Shown piece by piece: positions 23,865 to 33,394 of a stretch of DNA of 41,831 bases (positions within the stretch are counted from its first letter, which is position 1; every line of letters starts with the position of its first letter). The position numbers and the translations under genes are program-made. Under the pieces are notes generated by a model, which was not told the origin of the DNA, did not search any database, and was given only the letters and a program-made list of their open reading frames with translations. Where the stretch lies: contig CAMEJP010000013.1 of NCBI GenBank assembly GCA_945920185.1, forward strand, positions 1 through 41,831, in the 5' to 3' direction. Source of the DNA: an uncultured Eubacterium sp. (GTDB lineage: Bacteria > Bacillota > Clostridia > Lachnospirales > Lachnospiraceae).

Positions 23865-24548
23865 TTATTTTTCCAATAAATCCGGACGATATTTCCTTGT
23901 TCTTTCCAAAGATTTCTCAAGTCTCCATTTTTCTATGTTTCCGTGATGTCCTGAAAGCAATACCTCCGGCACCTTTTTTCCTCTAAATTCTTCAGGTCTT
24001 GTGTATTGAGGGTATTCCAAAAGATTGTTTGAAAATGTTTCTGTCTGTGCGCTTTCCTCATTATTCAGAACACCTTTCACAAGTCTTGATATGGTATCAA
24101 TCATAACCATGGCAGGGAGCTCGCCGCCGGTAAGCACATAATCTCCGATGGACACATAATCCGTGACTATCTCCTCAAGTACACGCTCATCAACGCCTTC
24201 GTAATGTCCGCATAAAAATATAAGATTATCTTCTTTTGCAAATTCCTTTGCCATGCCCTGGTTAAATGTGTGACCCTGCGGAGTAACATAAATAACTCTC
24301 GGATTAACAATGCCATTTTTCTTCGTTAAATCAGCGTAAGCGTCATATATAGGCTGTGCCTGCATTACCATTCCTGCACCTCCGCCATACGGATAATCAT
24401 CTACTTTTTTATGCTTATTCTGCGAATATTCACGTATATCCACAGCATTTACACTGATAATTCCGTTTTTAATGGCCCTGCCCGTTATACTTTCATTCAA
24501 CCCATTGATAATCATATCGGGAAATAATGTCAAAACGTGAAAATTCAT
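23865..24548 (-). CDS. trmD: tRNA (guanine37-N1)-methyltransferase TrmD
   Basis: TrmD methylates G37 next to the anticodon using S-adenosylmethionine, preventing +1 frameshifting. The 227-residue product shows the SPOUT knot: [29 protein letters not shown] and [17 protein letters not shown], followed by the C-terminal domain with HHGNIEKWR. The length is slightly short but complete. The start ATG shares one base with the rimM stop (ATGA overlap), showing translational coupling in the order rpsP-khpA-rimM-trmD. Confidence 0.98.
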   Translation of the reverse strand: MNFHVLTLFPDMIINGLNESITGRAIKNGIISVNAVDIREYSQNKHKKVDDYPYGGGAGMVMQAQPIYDAYADLTKKNGIVNPRVIYVTPQGHTFNQGMAKEFAKEDNLIFLCGHYEGVDERVLEEIVTDYVSIGDYVLTGGELPAMVMIDTISRLVKGVLNNEESAQTETFSNNLLEYPQYTRPEEFRGKKVPEVLLSGHHGNIEKWRLEKSLERTRKYRPDLLEK

Positions 24549-25057
24549 CAGTCAATAAGTCCTTTCATCAAGTGAACCGTAACCTTTCCTTCCTCAAGGT
24601 TTACATCAAGTATGCAATCCTTTATGGCAGGCAGAAGCACTTCCTTTCCGTCATCCATGGTAACGGCATAGACATCATTTGCTCCGGTCTGAAGGACGTC
24701 CGTCAGCACTCCGAGACGTTCTCCTTCGTCAGTAAACACTTCTAAATCTATAAGGTCACAGATATAATTTTCATTTTCGCCTAAAGGAAGTGCATCCTTC
24801 CTATCTATCAAAATGTCATATCTGACATATTTTTCAACGTCATTTATATTGTTGATACCCTTAAATTTGAGAATAACCAACTCTTTGAAATATTTGACCG
24901 ACTGTATGTCAAGCACTTGTCTTTCCTTGCCGTTTGACAAAATTACCTCTTTTAGAAGTTCAAATCTTTTTACATCATCAGTCGTAGGATATACCTTAAC
25001 CTCTCCGGCTATTCCATGAGTCTTGGTGATAACACCTATTCTTAAAAAATCTTCCAT
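24548..25057 (-). CDS. rimM: 16S rRNA processing protein RimM
   Basis: RimM assists 30S head assembly and binds uS19. The 169-residue product shows the N-terminal RimM beta-barrel ([24 protein letters not shown]) and the C-terminal PRC-barrel ([15 protein letters not shown] through [13 protein letters not shown]). The length is typical. The ribosome site is GGAACGGAG, nine bases before the ATG. A 98-base gap with a long stem structure separates it from khpA. TrmD overlaps its stop. Confidence 0.97.
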   Translation of the reverse strand: MEDFLRIGVITKTHGIAGEVKVYPTTDDVKRFELLKEVILSNGKERQVLDIQSVKYFKELVILKFKGINNINDVEKYVRYDILIDRKDALPLGENENYICDLIDLEVFTDEGERLGVLTDVLQTGANDVYAVTMDDGKEVLLPAIKDCILDVNLEEGKVTVHLMKGLID

Positions 25058-25086
25058 AACATTCTCCGTTCCGCCATAATTACAAA

Positions 25087-25149
25087 AGCAGCCCCTTTAA
25101 GCCGCCATATACACCAAATACGCGTTATACGGCAGCCCTATGCGCTGCT
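25087..25149 (-). other. Nested stem structure between khpA and rimM
   Basis: In the RNA read from the minus strand AGCAGC (25149-25144) pairs with GCUGCU (25092-25087). Inside it GCUGCCGUAUA (25136-25126) pairs over 11 bp, two of them G-U, with UAUAUGGCGGC (25111-25101) around a 14-base loop. It lies inside the operon with no T-tract, so it is more likely a processing or regulatory element than a terminator. No known family recognised. Confidence 0.45.
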
Positions 25150-25155
25150 CTCATA

Positions 25156-25383
25156 CTACATAATATCAACAATAACCTTTTTGTCTTCTTTCATAGCGGC
25201 TGCTTTCACAACTGCACGGATAGACTTAGCTATACGTCCCTGCTTGCCGATTACCTTTCCCATATCAGAAGGTGCAACCTTAAGCTCAACTACCGTAGCT
25301 TTATCCTTTACAGTTTCGGTAACCACTACTTCTTCAGGATTGTCAACTAGTGCTTTAGCTATTACTTCTACTAATTCTTTCAT
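25156..25383 (-). CDS. khpA: KH-domain RNA-binding protein KhpA
   Basis: KhpA is a small KH protein that with KhpB binds many RNAs and affects cell division and elongation in Firmicutes. The 75-residue product is almost only the KH fold, with the GxxG loop in GKVIGKQGRIAKSIR and a C-terminal strand VIVDIM. The start at 25383 has GGAGGTGACATTTTC before it; the open frame upstream overlaps rpsP and is not used. It lies 22 bases after rpsP, the standard rpsP-khpA-rimM order. Confidence 0.96.
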   Translation of the reverse strand: MKELVEVIAKALVDNPEEVVVTETVKDKATVVELKVAPSDMGKVIGKQGRIAKSIRAVVKAAAMKEDKKVIVDIM

Positions 25384-25405
25384 GAAAATGTCACCTCCAC
25401 TAGTC

Positions 25406-25648
25406 TTACTCTGTGATACCTGCAAGCTTAAAAATCTTACTTACAACCTCTGTAGGCTGAGCTCCGTTAGCTAACCACTTCTTAGCTGCTTCCTCATCTA
25501 CTGAAAAAGTGCTAGGGTCATTGTTAGGGTCATAAGTACCGATTTCCTCGATAAATCTTCCGTCTCTTGGAGATCTTTCGTCTGCAACTACTATTCTATA
25601 GAAAGGAGCCTTCTTCTGACCTAATCTCTTTAATCTAATCTTTACCAT
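25406..25648 (-). CDS. rpsP: 30S ribosomal protein S16 (bS16)
   Basis: bS16 is an early 30S assembly protein. The 80-residue product begins [20 protein letters not shown] and contains [20 protein letters not shown], both unmistakable; the length is normal. AAGGAGGTGAAAATGT precedes the ATG. It heads the rpsP-khpA-rimM-trmD group and follows ffh by 62 bases, as in many Firmicutes. Confidence 0.98.
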   Translation of the reverse strand: MVKIRLKRLGQKKAPFYRIVVADERSPRDGRFIEEIGTYDPNNDPSTFSVDEEAAKKWLANGAQPTEVVSKIFKLAGITE

Positions 25649-25710
25649 TACATTTTCACCTCCTTAGGTTTGTTAAAGCTATATGTTAAAATTCATAGGA
25701 ATTTAAACAA

Positions 25711-27066
25711 CTATTTGAATGGGAATCTGAATTTTCCCTTTTTTCCGAAGCCGCCCATCATACTTGGCATCTTCTTCATCATCTGCTTCATCTGGTCAAA
25801 CTGCTTTACCACTCTGTTGACCTCGCTTATATCAACGCCGGCGCCTTTTGCAATCCTGTTCTTTCTTGAAGGATTCAGAAGTTCAGGCTTGGCTCTTTCT
25901 GCCTTTGTCATGGAAAGAATAATGGCTTCTACCTTATCAAGCTGTGCCTGAGCTCCGTCCATGTCAACATCGGAAGTATTGACATTTCCCATGCCCATTC
26001 CGGGAAGCATGTTAAGAATACTTCCTATTCCACCCATGCCTTTTATCTGGCGCATATTTTCAAGGTAATCATTGAAATCAAACTCAGCTTTTTTGAGCTT
26101 ACGTTCCATTTCTTTTGCCTTATCCTCATCAATCTGGCTTTCAACTTTTTCGATAAGAGTAAGTACATCACCCATACCGAGTATTCTTGAAGCCATTCTG
26201 TCTGGATAAAACTGTTCGAGGTCGGAAAGCTTCTCGCCCATACCTGCATACAATATAGGCTTGCCGGTAACAGCTTTTATCGAAAGGGCGGCACCGCCTC
26301 TTGTATCGCCGTCAAGCTTTGTAAGTACCACGCCGTCTATTCCGATTTTCTCGTTAAACGACTGTGCCACATTTACCGCATCCTGACCTGTCATGGCATC
26401 AACCACAAGTATGGTCTGGTCTACCGATACATTTGACTTAATATCTATAAGTTCCTGCATCATGTCTTCATCGACATGAAGACGTCCTGCAGTATCTATA
26501 ATAACAACATTGTTGTCATTTGCTTTTGCATGTTCAATACCTGCTTTTGCGATGTCAACCGGACTCTGGTTAGTACCCATGGCAAATACAGGCACTCCCT
26601 GCTTTTCGCCGTTAATTTTCAACTGGTCGATTGCTGCGGGTCTGTATACGTCGCAGGCAACAAGAAGAGGTCTTTTACCTTTAGCCTTGAGTTTTCCCGC
26701 AATCTTTGCAGTAGTTGTGGTTTTACCGGCACCCTGAAGACCTGCCATCATAATGACTGTAATTCCACCGCCGCTCTTAAGAACAATCTCGGTGGTCTCA
26801 GAGCCCATAAGCTTTATCATTTCTTCGTTTACAATCTTAATAACCATCTGTCCCGGATTAAGACCGTTCAAAACATCCTGTCCTACTGCTCTTTCTTCTA
26901 CCGCTTTGACAAACTGTTTGACTACTTTGAAGTTGACATCCGCTTCAAGAAGCGCTATCTTAACTTCTTTCATAGCAGCTTTGACATCCGCTTCTGACAA
27001 TCTGCCTTTGCCTCTTAAATTTTTAAAAATATTCTGCAGCTTACCTGACAAGCTATCAAAAGCCAT
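25711..27066 (-). CDS. ffh: Signal recognition particle GTPase Ffh
   Basis: Ffh with 4.5S/6S RNA binds signal sequences on the ribosome and docks with FtsY. The 451-residue product has the N domain (1-90), the G domain with GLQGAGKTT (109-117), DTAGRLHVDEDMM and TKLDGDTRGG, and the Met-rich M domain from about 325, ending in MKQMMKKMPSMMGGFGKKG. The length is normal. It follows ylxM by 12 bases; that pair is a standard Firmicute unit. The receptor FtsY is encoded at 28.8-29.8 kb, just past the threonine ammonia-lyase gene. Confidence 0.98.
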   Translation of the reverse strand: MAFDSLSGKLQNIFKNLRGKGRLSEADVKAAMKEVKIALLEADVNFKVVKQFVKAVEERAVGQDVLNGLNPGQMVIKIVNEEMIKLMGSETTEIVLKSGGGITVIMMAGLQGAGKTTTTAKIAGKLKAKGKRPLLVACDVYRPAAIDQLKINGEKQGVPVFAMGTNQSPVDIAKAGIEHAKANDNNVVIIDTAGRLHVDEDMMQELIDIKSNVSVDQTILVVDAMTGQDAVNVAQSFNEKIGIDGVVLTKLDGDTRGGAALSIKAVTGKPILYAGMGEKLSDLEQFYPDRMASRILGMGDVLTLIEKVESQIDEDKAKEMERKLKKAEFDFNDYLENMRQIKGMGGIGSILNMLPGMGMGNVNTSDVDMDGAQAQLDKVEAIILSMTKAERAKPELLNPSRKNRIAKGAGVDISEVNRVVKQFDQMKQMMKKMPSMMGGFGKKGKFRFPFK

Positions 27067-27078
27067 AACATCAATCCT

Positions 27079-27432
27079 TTACATATTGTCTAATATCTCA
27101 TCGGAGATTTCCAATATCTTATCAATGCAAATATCATCATGTGATTTTTTATACTGCTTAGTATATGAATTTATCTGATTTACAAGTGCCTTTGTCTTTT
27201 CAAACTTTTCAACAAGATGAAGTTTATCTTCATAGTCTGTCAGAATCCTGTCACATCTCTTGACAAGCTCATGCACTCCCTGCCTGCTTATACCGTGAAG
27301 CTCCGCTATCTCAACAAGTGCCAGATCCTCCAGCACAAAGCTCTCATAAATCTCTTTCTGATGCTCCGTCAGCAGTTCCCCGTAAAAATCATACAACATG
27401 GCTCTCCTGACTTTCATATCTAAAGTATTCAA
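27079..27432 (-). CDS. ylxM: YlxM, helix-turn-helix SRP-associated protein
   Basis: YlxM (UPF0122) is a sigma-like helix-turn-helix protein always found before ffh; in streptococci it modulates the SRP GTPases. The product shows LYDFYGELLTEHQKEIYESF, LALVEIAELHGISRQGVHELVKR (helix-turn-helix) and YEDKLHLVEKFEK. The N-terminus is uncertain: a TTG at 27432 has GGTGA five bases upstream and gives 117 residues; ATGs at 27417 and 27399 (AGGAG before the latter) are alternatives. A further upstream frame would reach past the -10 region and is not used. The promoter lies in the arm of a terminator. Confidence 0.9.
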   Translation of the reverse strand: MNTLDMKVRRAMLYDFYGELLTEHQKEIYESFVLEDLALVEIAELHGISRQGVHELVKRCDRILTDYEDKLHLVEKFEKTKALVNQINSYTKQYKKSHDDICIDKILEISDEILDNM

Positions 27433-27449
27433 TTCAATCACCAAATAGC

Positions 27450-27478
27450 ATATTACTATATACAAAACACCTTGTCAA
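27450..27478 (-). promoter_or_regulatory. Promoter of ylxM-ffh embedded in a terminator
   Basis: Minus strand TTGACA (27473-27478), 17 bases, TAATAT (27450-27455). The -35 is the first half of the 3' arm of the hairpin at 27467-27500. The leader is very short, under about 20 bases. Confidence 0.7.
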
Positions 27479-27500
27479 GTATTTTTTATTGACAAGGTGT
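27467..27500. terminator. Terminator after the threonine ammonia-lyase gene
   Basis: A perfect 12-bp stem, ACACCTTGTCAA with TTGACAAGGTGT, around a 10-base loop. T-runs occur on both sides (TTTTG on minus, seven Ts on plus). It ends the gene at 27538 and overlaps the ylxM promoter. Confidence 0.75.
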
Positions 27501-27537
27501 TGTTTTTTTCGTTTTCTATGTATTATTTTGCATACAC

Positions 27538-28749
27538 TTACAGGCTTGGTTTTACATTTCTCGGATTATATCCTGCTTTTCTGAGTGCCTCACATATTTC
27601 TTCTTTGTGGTCATGTCCAAAAGCTTCGATGGTAATTCTAAGTTCAACCGCCGCATTTCTGTTGGTACTTACAAACTGGTTATGCTCAAGCTTAATGACA
27701 TTTCCTTTGAGTTTTGCTATAACATCAGCAACACGTACAAGTTCACCCGGCTTATCAGGAAGCAGTACGGATACCGTAAATATTCTGTCACGCTCTATAA
27801 GTCCGTGCTGAACAATGGATGACATAGTGATAACATCCATATTGCCACCGCTTAATATGGCAACTATCTTCTTTCCGTTATCCTTTATGTGCTTTACTGC
27901 TGCCGCAGTAAGAAGTCCTGAGTTTTCCACTATCATCTTATGGTTTTCAACCATATCAAGGAAAGCCACTATAAGTTCTCTGTCCTCTACCGTTATAATA
28001 TCATCAAGATTTTCCTGAAGATATGGGAACAACAGATTGCCCGGAGTCTTAACGGCAGTACCGTCGGCAATGGTATTTACCGCAGGCAGCGTAACAACCT
28101 TTCCTGCCTTTAACGATTCCTGCATACAGTTAGCTCCGGCAGGCTCTACACCTATAACCTTAATCTTAGGATTGAGAAGTTTTGCAAGAACCGATACGCC
28201 CGTTGCAAGTCCGCCGCCTCCTATTGGAACAAGTATATAATCAACCGTAGGAAGTTCCTTTATAATCTCCATTGCAATAGAACCCTGACCTGTAGCTACA
28301 TCAAGGTCATTAAACGGATGTATAAATGTATATCCCTCTTCCTTTGCAAGCTTCATGGCATACTCGCAAGCCTCGTCATATACGTTTCCGTAAAGTACAA
28401 CCTCGGCTCCATAGCTCTTGGTTCTGTTTACCTTGATAAGAGGCGTAGTCGTAGGCATAACGATTACCGCCTTAACTCCGTATATCTTAGCTGCATAAGC
28501 AACACCCTGTGCATGATTTCCGGCAGAAGCAGTAATAAGACCCTTGCTTCTTTCCTCCTCAGACAATGTACTTATCTTATAATAAGCTCCTCTTACCTTA
28601 TATGCACCCGTATACTGCATATTTTCAGGCTTAAAATAAACCTTATTTCCGCTTACACTACTGAAATACTCACTATACACAAGGTTAGTATTAAGCGTAA
28701 CCTCTTTTACCTTCTCCGCAGCTTCTTCAAACTTATCCAGTGTCAGCAT
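27538..28749 (-). CDS. ilvA: Threonine ammonia-lyase with ACT domain
   Basis: A PLP enzyme that deaminates threonine to 2-oxobutyrate and ammonia, feeding isoleucine synthesis or energy metabolism. The 403-residue product has the PLP Lys51 in TGAYKVRGA, the substrate loop SAGNHAQG (about 75-82), the phosphate cup PIGGGGLATG (about 175-184) and one C-terminal ACT domain (about 325-403). This short form with one ACT domain is shared by catabolic (TdcB-like) and some biosynthetic enzymes; the choice cannot be made here. It is monocistronic with its own promoter and terminator, between ftsY and ylxM, splitting the SRP genes. Confidence 0.93.
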   Translation of the reverse strand: MLTLDKFEEAAEKVKEVTLNTNLVYSEYFSSVSGNKVYFKPENMQYTGAYKVRGAYYKISTLSEEERSKGLITASAGNHAQGVAYAAKIYGVKAVIVMPTTTPLIKVNRTKSYGAEVVLYGNVYDEACEYAMKLAKEEGYTFIHPFNDLDVATGQGSIAMEIIKELPTVDYILVPIGGGGLATGVSVLAKLLNPKIKVIGVEPAGANCMQESLKAGKVVTLPAVNTIADGTAVKTPGNLLFPYLQENLDDIITVEDRELIVAFLDMVENHKMIVENSGLLTAAAVKHIKDNGKKIVAILSGGNMDVITMSSIVQHGLIERDRIFTVSVLLPDKPGELVRVADVIAKLKGNVIKLEHNQFVSTNRNAAVELRITIEAFGHDHKEEICEALRKAGYNPRNVKPSL

Positions 28750-28788
28750 AAATCATTCTTCTTTCATCTTATTTTTAAAACTTTTTAT

Positions 28789-28816
28789 ATTATAGCACCA
28801 CGAAATCAAATGTCAA
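28789..28816 (-). promoter_or_regulatory. Promoter of the threonine ammonia-lyase gene
   Basis: Minus strand TTGACA (28811-28816), 16 bases, TATAAT (28789-28794). Both hexamers are perfect. The -35 is four bases past the ftsY stop. Confidence 0.75.
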
Positions 28817-28820
28817 TATT

Positions 28821-29753
28821 CTAATTTTCTTCTTCCGGCTGTGCCACATCAAACAAGGCGTTAACAAAATCGTCTGTGTTAAATTTCTGCAAATCTTCAA
28901 CTTTTTCTCCGACGCCTATATATTTCACGGGTATTCCGTACTCTGCCTGTATTGCGATGGCTATACCGCCCTTCGCCGTACCGTCCATCTTAGTGAGAAT
29001 AATTCCCGTAATGTCAGTTACCTCTTTAAACTCTCTTAACTGAGCAAGAGCATTCTGTCCTGTGGTGGCGTCAAGCACTATAAGATTTTCGCGGTAAGCG
29101 TCAGGATATTCCCGTTCTATAATCCTGTCTATCTTTTTAAGCTCTGCCATAAGATTTTTCTTGTTGTGAAGCCTTCCTGCCGTATCGCACAGAAGTACGT
29201 CTGCCTTTCTTGCCTTTGCAGCAGCAAGAGCGTCAAATATGACAGCCGCAGGGTCAGAGCCCTCACTTTGGGATATAATCTCCGTTCCTGTCCTGTTTGC
29301 CCACTCCGTAAGCTGCTCTATTGCAGCAGCACGAAATGTATCCGCAGCAGCCATTATTACTTTTTTGTCCATTTCCTTAAGGTGTCCCGCAAGTTTTCCG
29401 ACAGATGTTGTCTTTCCTACGCCATTTACGCCTATAACAAGAACAACTGACTTTCTGTTCTCAAATTCGTAAGCATTTTCTCCAAGACTCATCTGATCTT
29501 TAATGCTGTTAATCAAAAGCTCCTTGCAGTCAGCAGGTTTCTTAATTTTTTCTTCCTTTACCTTTTCCTTGAGGTCATCTATTATCTTTTCGGTAGCAGT
29601 AACGCCTATGTCTCCCATGATAAGAGTTTCTTCAAGTTCATCATAAAAATCGTCATCAAGCTCCGAAAATCCGCTGAATATCGAATCAATTCCGGATACT
29701 ATATTATCTCTTGTCTTTGCAAGACCTGAAACTAATTTTCCAAAAAATCCCAT
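28821..29753 (-). CDS. ftsY: SRP receptor FtsY
   Basis: FtsY is the membrane-associated GTPase that receives SRP-ribosome complexes and passes them to SecYEG. The 310-residue product is the compact Gram-positive type: a short N-terminal amphipathic helix (MGFFGKLVSGLAKTR), the N domain and the G domain with GVNGVGKTT (108-116), DTAGRLHNKKNL and TKMDGTAKGG. The long acidic A domain of enterobacteria is lacking, as expected. It follows smc by 12 bases, the last gene of plsX-acpP-rnc-smc-ftsY. Confidence 0.98.
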   Translation of the reverse strand: MGFFGKLVSGLAKTRDNIVSGIDSIFSGFSELDDDFYDELEETLIMGDIGVTATEKIIDDLKEKVKEEKIKKPADCKELLINSIKDQMSLGENAYEFENRKSVVLVIGVNGVGKTTSVGKLAGHLKEMDKKVIMAAADTFRAAAIEQLTEWANRTGTEIISQSEGSDPAAVIFDALAAAKARKADVLLCDTAGRLHNKKNLMAELKKIDRIIEREYPDAYRENLIVLDATTGQNALAQLREFKEVTDITGIILTKMDGTAKGGIAIAIQAEYGIPVKYIGVGEKVEDLQKFNTDDFVNALFDVAQPEEEN

Positions 29754-29765
29754 TACATTTCCTTT

Positions 29766-32700
29766 CTAGGCACGTTTCTCCTCTAATGCTCCATCAAGCA
29801 TGTCAACCGATACAAGTGTTGATACGCCTTTCTCCTGCATTGTAATACCGTAGAGTCGGTCTGCCTGTCCCATAGTGCCTCGTCTGTGAGTGATAACTAT
29901 AAACTGAGTATGCTTTGTCAGTTTGTGAAGATACTGAGCAAATCTTCCTACATTGGAATCATCAAGTGCAGCCTCTATCTCATCAAGAAGACAGAAAGGC
30001 GACGGTTTAAGATTCTGTATGGCAAAGAGAAGTGATATCGCCGTAAGTGCCTTTTCACCACCCGAAAGCTGCATCATATTCTGAAGTTTCTTTCCCGGAG
30101 GCTGAGATATAATTCTTATGCCTGCCTCAAGGATATCCTCATCTTCAACAAGCTCCAGCTCTCCCTTTCCTCCGCCGAAAAGTTCTTTAAATACCTTGTC
30201 AAACTCTACTTTAATCTCTTCAAACTTCTCCATGAACTGTTTTCTCATACCTGAGTCAAGCTCATCAATAATCTTAACGAGTGCTTCCTCTGACTTAACC
30301 AAATCGTCATGCTGATTTTTAAGGAATTCGTATCTTTCCGATACCTCCTTGTAATCCTCAATAGCATTTACATTGACATCTCCAAGTGCTTTTATGCTGG
30401 TCTTTAAGCCTGCTATGTTTTTCTTCAATTCGCTTACATTTGTAAGCTGCTCGTCTTTGAGCTCCTTTGCCGTGCCATATGTAAGCTCATATTCTTCCCA
30501 CATATAGTTATACTGTGCTTCCTTTGAAGTTTCAAGCTTTTCAAGCTGACCGTTAAGCCTGTATAATTCCTTGTCGAGATCATTTATTTTTGAAGATAAT
30601 GCCTCACGTTTTTCAAAAAATTCTTTGTGACTTGCATTGTTTTTGTCTTTTTCTTCTTTCAATGCCGCTATCTTCTCTTCGTACTCTTTTGTCAGGCAGG
30701 CTGCTTTTTCAATCTGTTCAAATATAATCTTAATCTGTTCTTCTTTAGCCTTTATCTCGTCATTTGCCATACCCGTTCGGTTCGTAAGTAATGAAAGTTC
30801 ACCTTCAAGTCTTTCTATATCAGCACTTACACGGTTCATGTTTTCCTTTGCAAATGCTGCATTCTGAGATACTCCGGCAAGCTCTAAATGACATTTTTCA
30901 GAGACCTTAACCTGTTCGCTCTGCTCATCCTTAAGATTTTCAAGTTCATTTATTCTGACACTTATATATGCCTCGGTTTCCATATTTTTCCCGTCAAGCT
31001 CTTTAATCTTAGAAAGTATCTCAAGAACATTTCCCTTTATATCTTCTATCTGCTTTTCAATCTCCGCAGACTCCTTCTGGCTTTCTCTGTATATGTTTTC
31101 TATCTCTTTCTTCTTGTCAATTGCCTGCTTCAGTGAAAGTTCAAGAGTGTTCTTTTCAAGCATTTTTGCCTGCAGAGTTTCAGAATTATCCGCAAGGTCG
31201 CTTCTTATGTCATTGAGGAATTCTCTCTGACGTGTCAGGTCATTTTTCTTGCTCTCCAAAAGCTCTTCCGATGTCTTTAACTGTGCCTCCAGTTCCTCAA
31301 TTTCTCTCCTTCGCCCAAGAAGATTGCTTGAATTCTTAAAGGCTCCGCCTGTCATGGAACCGCCCGGACTTATCAGTTCTCCCTCGACAGTTACCATTCT
31401 TATGGAATGTCTGTACTTTCTTGCAATCTTTAAAGCATTGTCAATATTATCGACAACAAGTATTCTTCCGAGAAGATACTTTGACAGGGTTTCAAATCTG
31501 TCCTCAACCTTCACAAGGTCACTTGCAATTCCAAGAACACCCTGCTCACAGGTAGCTTCAGGAACATTAAATGCCGTAGCGCTTATTGCAGACAGAGGCA
31601 GAAATGTAGCACGTCCGAATTTATTTTCTTTAAGATAGGCAATAAGCGTCTTTGCAGTATCCTCCGTATCGGTAACAACATTCTGTATGGTGCCTCCGAG
31701 AGCTGTTTCTATGGCAATTTCATACTTTTTGTCAACACTTATGATATCTGCCACAACGCCAAGAATACCTTTTACACTGCTCTTTTTATCCATAACGCGT
31801 CTTATACTGTTTCCGTATCCATCATACCTTTCGGCAATATTTTTCAAAGACTCCAGCTTTGAGTTGATGATGTGATATTCCTGCTGTGCCTTTACAATAT
31901 CGCTGTTTATGACATTTATATCATTTTTTATCTTTACAACCTGGTCTTCAAGTTCAGTATTTGTAAGATTAAGCTCGCTTATGAGATTTTCAAGCTCCGT
32001 GCTCTGCTTATTAAGAAGCTCAATACTCTCATCCTGAGTATTCTTCTCATTTTTTCCTTTCAAAAGCTGTGAATTAAGAGTAGCCTTACGGATGTTAATC
32101 TGTTCAAGCATAGCCTCATAACGCTGCATATTTCCTTTAGTCTGGGATTTCTCAGTCATTATTTCTATGATGAGTGACTTTTTATCCTCTATTTCATTTT
32201 CCGCTGCCTCAATCCTGTCGTTGATTTCGCTTAATGTTCTGTCGGCTTCTTCGCTTAACTTCCTTGCATTTTCCTCATTTACGGATACATTGTCGACCTC
32301 GTTTTTGTGCTTTTGATATTCTTCGTTTTTGCTTTTCAGTTCCTCCCGTATTGACGCAATACGTTCACCCAAATGCTCGTCATTTACTTTTGCGGTCTTT
32401 ATCTGCTCATTAATTACATCTATCTGACCTTCAAGTTTTCCTTTATTGACAAGAACCTCATTGGCAGATTTGTTGCATTCGTCTATGCTTGCAGAAATAT
32501 CTTCCAAAGACTTTTCAACTGTCTCATACTCCTGCTTTATTTTATCATAATCTTCTCTTGCTAAGTTAAGGTCGCTCTCCACAATGCCAAGCTTATTCGA
32601 TATGTCCTTTTCCTGCTCTCTTATTCTGTCATTTTCGATAAGGAACATATTTACATCATATCTCTTAAGTTCGTCCTTATATTTAAGGTACTGCTTCGCC

Positions 32701-33332
32701 TTTTCCGACTGTTTTTCAAGCGGGCCTACCTGTTTTTCAAGCTCTGATAAAATATCATTGATTCTGACAAGATTAGCCCTTTCGTTCTCCAGATTCTTGA
32801 CAGCCACATTTTTTCTTTTCTTGAATTTCACAATGCCGGCCGCCTCGTCAAAAAGTTCTCTTCTCTCTTCAGGCTTTCCGCTCAATATCTTGTCAATCTG
32901 ACCCTGTCCTATAATGGAATAGCCTTCCTTACCGATACCCGTATCATAAAAAAGTTCATTTACATCCTTAAGACGACAGGCATTTCCATTTATAAGATAC
33001 TCGCTCTCTCCTGAACGAAATACCTTTCTTGACACTACAACTTCGTCGTATTCAACAGGCAGGGCATGGTCTGAATTGTCAAGCGTAATTGACACATAGG
33101 CATAACCTATGGGTTTTCTCGTCTCAGTTCCTGCAAATATAACATCTTCCATTTTTGCGCCTCGAAGCTGTTTTGCCCTCTGCTCACCGAGAACCCATCT
33201 TACTGCGTCTGCTACGTTACTCTTTCCACTTCCGTTAGGTCCCACAATGGCTGTAATACCATTATGAAATTCAAATACTATCTTATTGGCGAAGGACTTA
33301 AAACCCTGCACCTCAATACTTTTTAAATACAT
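29766..33332 (-). CDS. smc: Chromosome segregation ATPase SMC
   Basis: SMC dimers with ScpA/ScpB load near parS and fold and separate sister chromosomes. The 1188-residue product is full length: Walker A GPNGSGKS (31-38), a first long coiled coil, the hinge in the middle (KSSVKGILGVVADII through TVEGELISPGGSMTGG), a second coiled coil, the signature LSGGEKALTAISLLFA and Walker B PFCLLDEIEAALDD near the C-terminus. The start at 33332 is an ATG after GCGAGGAAAT; an upstream TTG extends the frame by four codons but would place the ribosome site inside the gene. The order rnc-smc-ftsY is typical of Firmicutes. Confidence 0.98.
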   Translation of the reverse strand: MYLKSIEVQGFKSFANKIVFEFHNGITAIVGPNGSGKSNVADAVRWVLGEQRAKQLRGAKMEDVIFAGTETRKPIGYAYVSITLDNSDHALPVEYDEVVVSRKVFRSGESEYLINGNACRLKDVNELFYDTGIGKEGYSIIGQGQIDKILSGKPEERRELFDEAAGIVKFKKRKNVAVKNLENERANLVRINDILSELEKQVGPLEKQSEKAKQYLKYKDELKRYDVNMFLIENDRIREQEKDISNKLGIVESDLNLAREDYDKIKQEYETVEKSLEDISASIDECNKSANEVLVNKGKLEGQIDVINEQIKTAKVNDEHLGERIASIREELKSKNEEYQKHKNEVDNVSVNEENARKLSEEADRTLSEINDRIEAAENEIEDKKSLIIEIMTEKSQTKGNMQRYEAMLEQINIRKATLNSQLLKGKNEKNTQDESIELLNKQSTELENLISELNLTNTELEDQVVKIKNDINVINSDIVKAQQEYHIINSKLESLKNIAERYDGYGNSIRRVMDKKSSVKGILGVVADIISVDKKYEIAIETALGGTIQNVVTDTEDTAKTLIAYLKENKFGRATFLPLSAISATAFNVPEATCEQGVLGIASDLVKVEDRFETLSKYLLGRILVVDNIDNALKIARKYRHSIRMVTVEGELISPGGSMTGGAFKNSSNLLGRRREIEELEAQLKTSEELLESKKNDLTRQREFLNDIRSDLADNSETLQAKMLEKNTLELSLKQAIDKKKEIENIYRESQKESAEIEKQIEDIKGNVLEILSKIKELDGKNMETEAYISVRINELENLKDEQSEQVKVSEKCHLELAGVSQNAAFAKENMNRVSADIERLEGELSLLTNRTGMANDEIKAKEEQIKIIFEQIEKAACLTKEYEEKIAALKEEKDKNNASHKEFFEKREALSSKINDLDKELYRLNGQLEKLETSKEAQYNYMWEEYELTYGTAKELKDEQLTNVSELKKNIAGLKTSIKALGDVNVNAIEDYKEVSERYEFLKNQHDDLVKSEEALVKIIDELDSGMRKQFMEKFEEIKVEFDKVFKELFGGGKGELELVEDEDILEAGIRIISQPPGKKLQNMMQLSGGEKALTAISLLFAIQNLKPSPFCLLDEIEAALDDSNVGRFAQYLHKLTKHTQFIVITHRRGTMGQADRLYGITMQEKGVSTLVSVDMLDGALEEKRA

Positions 33333-33394
33333 ATTTCCTCGCAATTCCTATGACATTTTTTACCTTTTCCGCCTTTTTATAACGGAAAGTCTTA

